A stretch of 16,383 nt of DNA. Origin: CAHJWO01 sp964245885 (lineage in GTDB: Bacteria; Verrucomicrobiota; Verrucomicrobiia; Chthoniobacterales; SZAS-18). Both the position numbers and the translations under genes were made by a program. Below, piece by piece: positions 15,509 to 16,383 of the stretch (its first letter is position 1; every line of letters starts with the position of its first letter). The stretch covers positions 1-16,383 of the forward strand of contig CAXTOX010000091.1 of NCBI GenBank assembly GCA_964245885.1, written 5' to 3'. Under the pieces are notes generated by a model. That model searched no databases, was not told where the DNA came from, and worked only from the letters and a program-made list of their open reading frames with translations.

Positions 15509-15595
15509 TCCCGCCCCGCCGCTTCGACGGCCGTCGCCACGATTTCACCTCCGCGTGCCTTGCGGGGGGCGGGCACATCGTCAACAGTAGGCGCG

Positions 15596-16078
15596 ATGTT
15601 AAAGCTTAGAGTTGGCGGTCCTCGGGTACTCGGCGGCGCGCGCCGCACGTTTGCCCTGGTCGCCAGCCAGTACAACCCGGAGTACGTGCAAGCCCTGGTT
15701 GACCACACCGCCGTCGAGTTGATGCGCGTGGTGCCCAGTGCCCGGCTGATTCTCCACCAGGTGCCGGGTGCGTTCGAGATTCCCATCGTGGTGCAGGAAC
15801 TCGCCGCCCGGGCGGACAACGAGATCGACGTGATCATCGCCCTCGGCGTGATCTTCCAAGGCGAGACCGGCCACGCCGAACTGCTCTCGCGCACCGTTAC
15901 CGATGCGCTCCAGCAGATCGCCCTCAGCCACCGCCTGCCCGTCATCCACCAAGTGCTCTCTTGCAAGGACGAGGAACAGGCGCGGGTCCGCTGCGTGGAC
16001 CCGACCTACAACCGTGGCACCGAGGCGGCCCGCGCGGCCGTCAGCATGTCGAACCTGCTCGCGCAGCTCCGCGAATAA
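15596..16078 (+). CDS. ribH: 6,7-dimethyl-8-ribityllumazine synthase
   Basis: A 160-residue enzyme that condenses 3,4-dihydroxy-2-butanone-4-phosphate with the ribitylamino-pyrimidine to give lumazine, the direct precursor of riboflavin; it usually assembles as pentamers or 60-mer capsids. Landmarks: ASQYNPEY (23-30), the aromatic substrate-stacking region; VPGAFEIP (56-63); GVIFQGETGHAEL (84-96) with catalytic His93; and EEQARVRC then YNRGTEAARAAV (138-149). The common GVIRGET arginine is replaced by Gln88, and the segment before NRGTEA looks a few residues longer than usual. The ATG at 15596 fits the family start better than an upstream in-frame start at 15560. It lies 87 bases after ribBA and 20 before nusB. 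Confidence 0.92.
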   Translation: MLKLRVGGPRVLGGARRTFALVASQYNPEYVQALVDHTAVELMRVVPSARLILHQVPGAFEIPIVVQELAARADNEIDVIIALGVIFQGETGHAELLSRTVTDALQQIALSHRLPVIHQVLSCKDEEQARVRCVDPTYNRGTEAARAAVSMSNLLAQLRE

Positions 16079-16098
16079 TTTGTCCCCCCGTTCGTACC

Positions 16099-16383
16099 AT
16101 GGGTAAACGTCGTGAAGGCCGCGAGGCGGCCGTGCAATTCCTCGTCTACTGCGACCTGAACCAGGGCGCGGGGGTCGGCAGCGCCGCGGAGTTCTGGGAA
16201 TTGCGCCCGGCCAGCAAGCCGATCCGGGACTTCGCCGTCCCTCTCGTCGAAGGGGTGCTGCTCCACCGCCGTGAGACCGACGAGCGGATCTCGCGCTACA
16301 CCGAGAACTACGAGCTGGGCCGTCTGGCTGTGGTGGACCGCAACATCCTGCGGCTGGCCATCTACGAGATGCTCCACCGCCAC
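16099..16383 (+). CDS. nusB: NusB transcription antitermination factor, 5' part
   Basis: The first 95 residues of NusB, cut by the window end. NusB joins NusE (ribosomal protein S10) on boxA RNA to prevent early termination in rRNA operons. The start MGKRREGREAAVQFLVYCD matches the family's opening R..RE.A.Q.L.Y pattern. YELGRLAVVDRNILRLAIYE at about 73-92 is the most conserved block (residue numbers approximate). ATG at 16099 is 20 bases past the ribH stop. The ribBA-ribH-nusB order is widespread in bacteria and supports the call. Confidence 0.93.
   Translation, partial: MGKRREGREAAVQFLVYCDLNQGAGVGSAAEFWELRPASKPIRDFAVPLVEGVLLHRRETDERISRYTENYELGRLAVVDRNILRLAIYEMLHRH

Noticed and set aside
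15510..15573. CCCGCCCC/GGGGCGGG inverted repeat and CGACGGCCGTCG palindrome between ribBA and ribH
   Set aside because: Short, low-complexity GC-rich matches with a long loop; no T run, and the genes are probably one operon.

Overview
This GC-rich (by eye about 60-65% G+C) bacterial window holds mostly chromosomal housekeeping genes, plus a small repeat-rich accessory patch at about 6.7-7.7 kb. The gene set (class A penicillin-binding protein, GlgP-type alpha-glucan phosphorylase, ribBA-ribH-nusB, Uma2 family protein, HicBA) and the AT-rich palindromic intergenic repeats are in keeping with a Verrucomicrobiota-like organism. That placement is tentative, because nothing in the window is taxonomically decisive. 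Almost no start codon is preceded by a recognisable Shine-Dalgarno sequence, and several genes are joined by 4-base ATGA/GTGA overlaps.

Layout. 187-2787 (-): PBP1A-like protein with an intact glycosyltransferase half and a transpeptidase half in which all three catalytic motifs are altered. 2955-4190 (+) and 4187-5272 (-): two MidA/NDUFAF7-like methyltransferase paralogues that converge and share a TTAA as stop codons. 5269-6066 (-): secreted protein with a possible Cys/His amidase-like layout, translationally coupled to the second methyltransferase. 6118-6678 (-): Uma2 family nuclease-like protein. 6679-7007: gene remnant and a dispersed repeat. 7008-7447 (-): hicBA toxin-antitoxin pair lying between two direct copies of that repeat. 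7501-7599: quasi-palindromic AT-richer repeat. 7704-10289 (+): alpha-glucan phosphorylase. 10294-10412: second palindromic repeat, with 34-base perfect arms. 10421-14023 (+): FAD-dependent amine oxidase-like protein, a secreted protein with a one-base frameshift, and a GT39 membrane glycosyltransferase, coupled by ATGA overlaps. 14153-16383 (+): ribBA, ribH and the 5' part of nusB.

The sequence has at least two quality problems. A 10-N gap inside ribBA is flanked by a 43-base duplication and 82 bases of unrelated sequence; this looks like a scaffolding artefact. A single base also appears to be missing near 12339.

Functionally, the riboflavin genes supply both starting branches and the penultimate step of FMN/FAD synthesis. 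The phosphorylase releases glucose-1-phosphate from glycogen. The PBP, the GT39 enzyme and the secreted proteins concern the cell envelope. No CRISPR array, tRNA, rRNA or insertion sequence was seen. No obvious new multi-gene defence system is present. The most unusual items are the pseudo-transpeptidase PBP, the methyltransferase pair and the repeat-bracketed hicBA.
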